From: an uncultured Clostridia bacterium
GTDB taxonomy: Bacteria; Bacillota; Clostridia; TANB77; CAG-508
Assembly (NCBI GenBank): GCA_934149155.1
Contig: CAKPDZ010000068.1
Span: 1-5,222, forward strand
Direction: 5' to 3'
DNA: 5,222 bases
Shown: piece by piece, positions 5,052 through 5,222 of the stretch
How the letters are laid out: each line of letters starts with the position of its first letter
Numbering within the stretch: the stretch's first letter is position 1
Position numbers and translations under genes: made by a program
The notes under the pieces: model-generated
What the model was told of the DNA's origin: nothing
The model's database searches: none
Seen by the model: only the letters and a program-made list of their open reading frames with translations

Positions 5052-5222
5052 CGCCCAATTCTTTCCACATCAAATTAAAGTATTTGCTAAATTTAGGATT
5101 TTCTCTACAATTTAAAGGTGTTCTATTTTCCATTTTAAAGTCTATTTTATGTATTGCTTTTACAGTTGCAGGTCTTTCTGATAATACTATTACTCTGTCT
5201 GACATACTTATTGCTTCTGGTT
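5038..5222 (-). CDS. ABC importer ATP-binding protein, SsuB/TauB-like, C-terminal part (runs off right edge)
   Basis: The last 60 residues of a cytoplasmic ATPase that powers an ABC importer. The fragment begins PEAISMSDRVIVLSERPATV, which matches the segment just after the catalytic H-loop in nitrate/sulfonate/taurine/thiamine-precursor ATPases (usually D-I-x-E-A-I ... A-D-R-V-x-V-L-S-x-R-P). The tail then continues to KELGEKNI and a TAA. The Walker motifs and H-loop lie outside the window. The stop codon overlaps a terminator hairpin, so its transcript probably ends here rather than continuing into the peptide operon. It belongs to the same importer class as the permease at the left edge and is on the same strand, about 4.6 kb apart. 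Confidence 0.88.
   Translation of the reverse strand, partial: PEAISMSDRVIVLSERPATVKAIHKIDFKMENRTPLNCRENPKFSKYFNLMWKELGEKNI

Overview
The window is strongly A+T-rich. It has clear Shine-Dalgarno sequences (GGGAGG, AAGGAG, AAGGAGG), a consensus sigma-A promoter, AGA as the usual Arg codon on the minus strand, and proteins that read like those of low-GC Firmicutes. A clostridial (Clostridia / Peptostreptococcaceae-like) chromosome is the best guess. No rRNA, tRNA, CRISPR array or transposase was seen.

Layout, left to right. (1) 1-444, minus: N-terminal 148 residues of an SsuC/TauC/ThiX-type ABC importer permease, running off the left edge. (2) 537-3376, minus: a compact cassette read right to left: a Nudix hydrolase, then a radical SAM/SPASM enzyme overlapping it by 4 bases. 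Next comes a 35-residue Lys/Glu/Asn-rich peptide ending in Thr-Cys-Arg-Met-Cys-Gly, then a 108-residue probable beta-sandwich protein, then a 242-residue protein of unrecognised family that starts 1 base after it. A promoter-like sequence lies before the peptide gene and a hairpin plus T-rich stretch lies after it, so the peptide may be made in excess of the downstream proteins. (3) 3377-3596: a divergent control region. It has a near-perfect sigma-A promoter to the right, a probable promoter to the left, and two overlapping perfect inverted repeats in the rightward leader. (4) 3597-5000, plus: a second-type (MetRS2-like) methionyl-tRNA synthetase, 467 residues, with the zinc-knuckle insertion absent. 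(5) 5013-5051: a rho-independent terminator, probably bidirectional. (6) 5038-5222, minus: the C-terminal 60 residues of an SsuB/TauB-type ABC ATPase.

How it may work together. The centre looks like a small RiPP (ribosomally made, post-translationally modified peptide) locus. The SPASM enzyme would modify the two cysteines (or neighbours) at the end of the tiny precursor, and the Nudix and two unknown proteins would assist. The divergent, operator-bearing MetRS2 is a plausible resistance or tolerance gene, because second MetRS enzymes are known to protect other bacteria from MetRS inhibitors; here that is inference only. The locus sits between an ABC ATPase and an ABC permease of the same importer class, both on the minus strand. 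This suggests either that the cassette was inserted between the two genes or that an importer is part of the system. I recognise no described RiPP class with certainty, so the peptide plus the four proteins is the candidate novel system.
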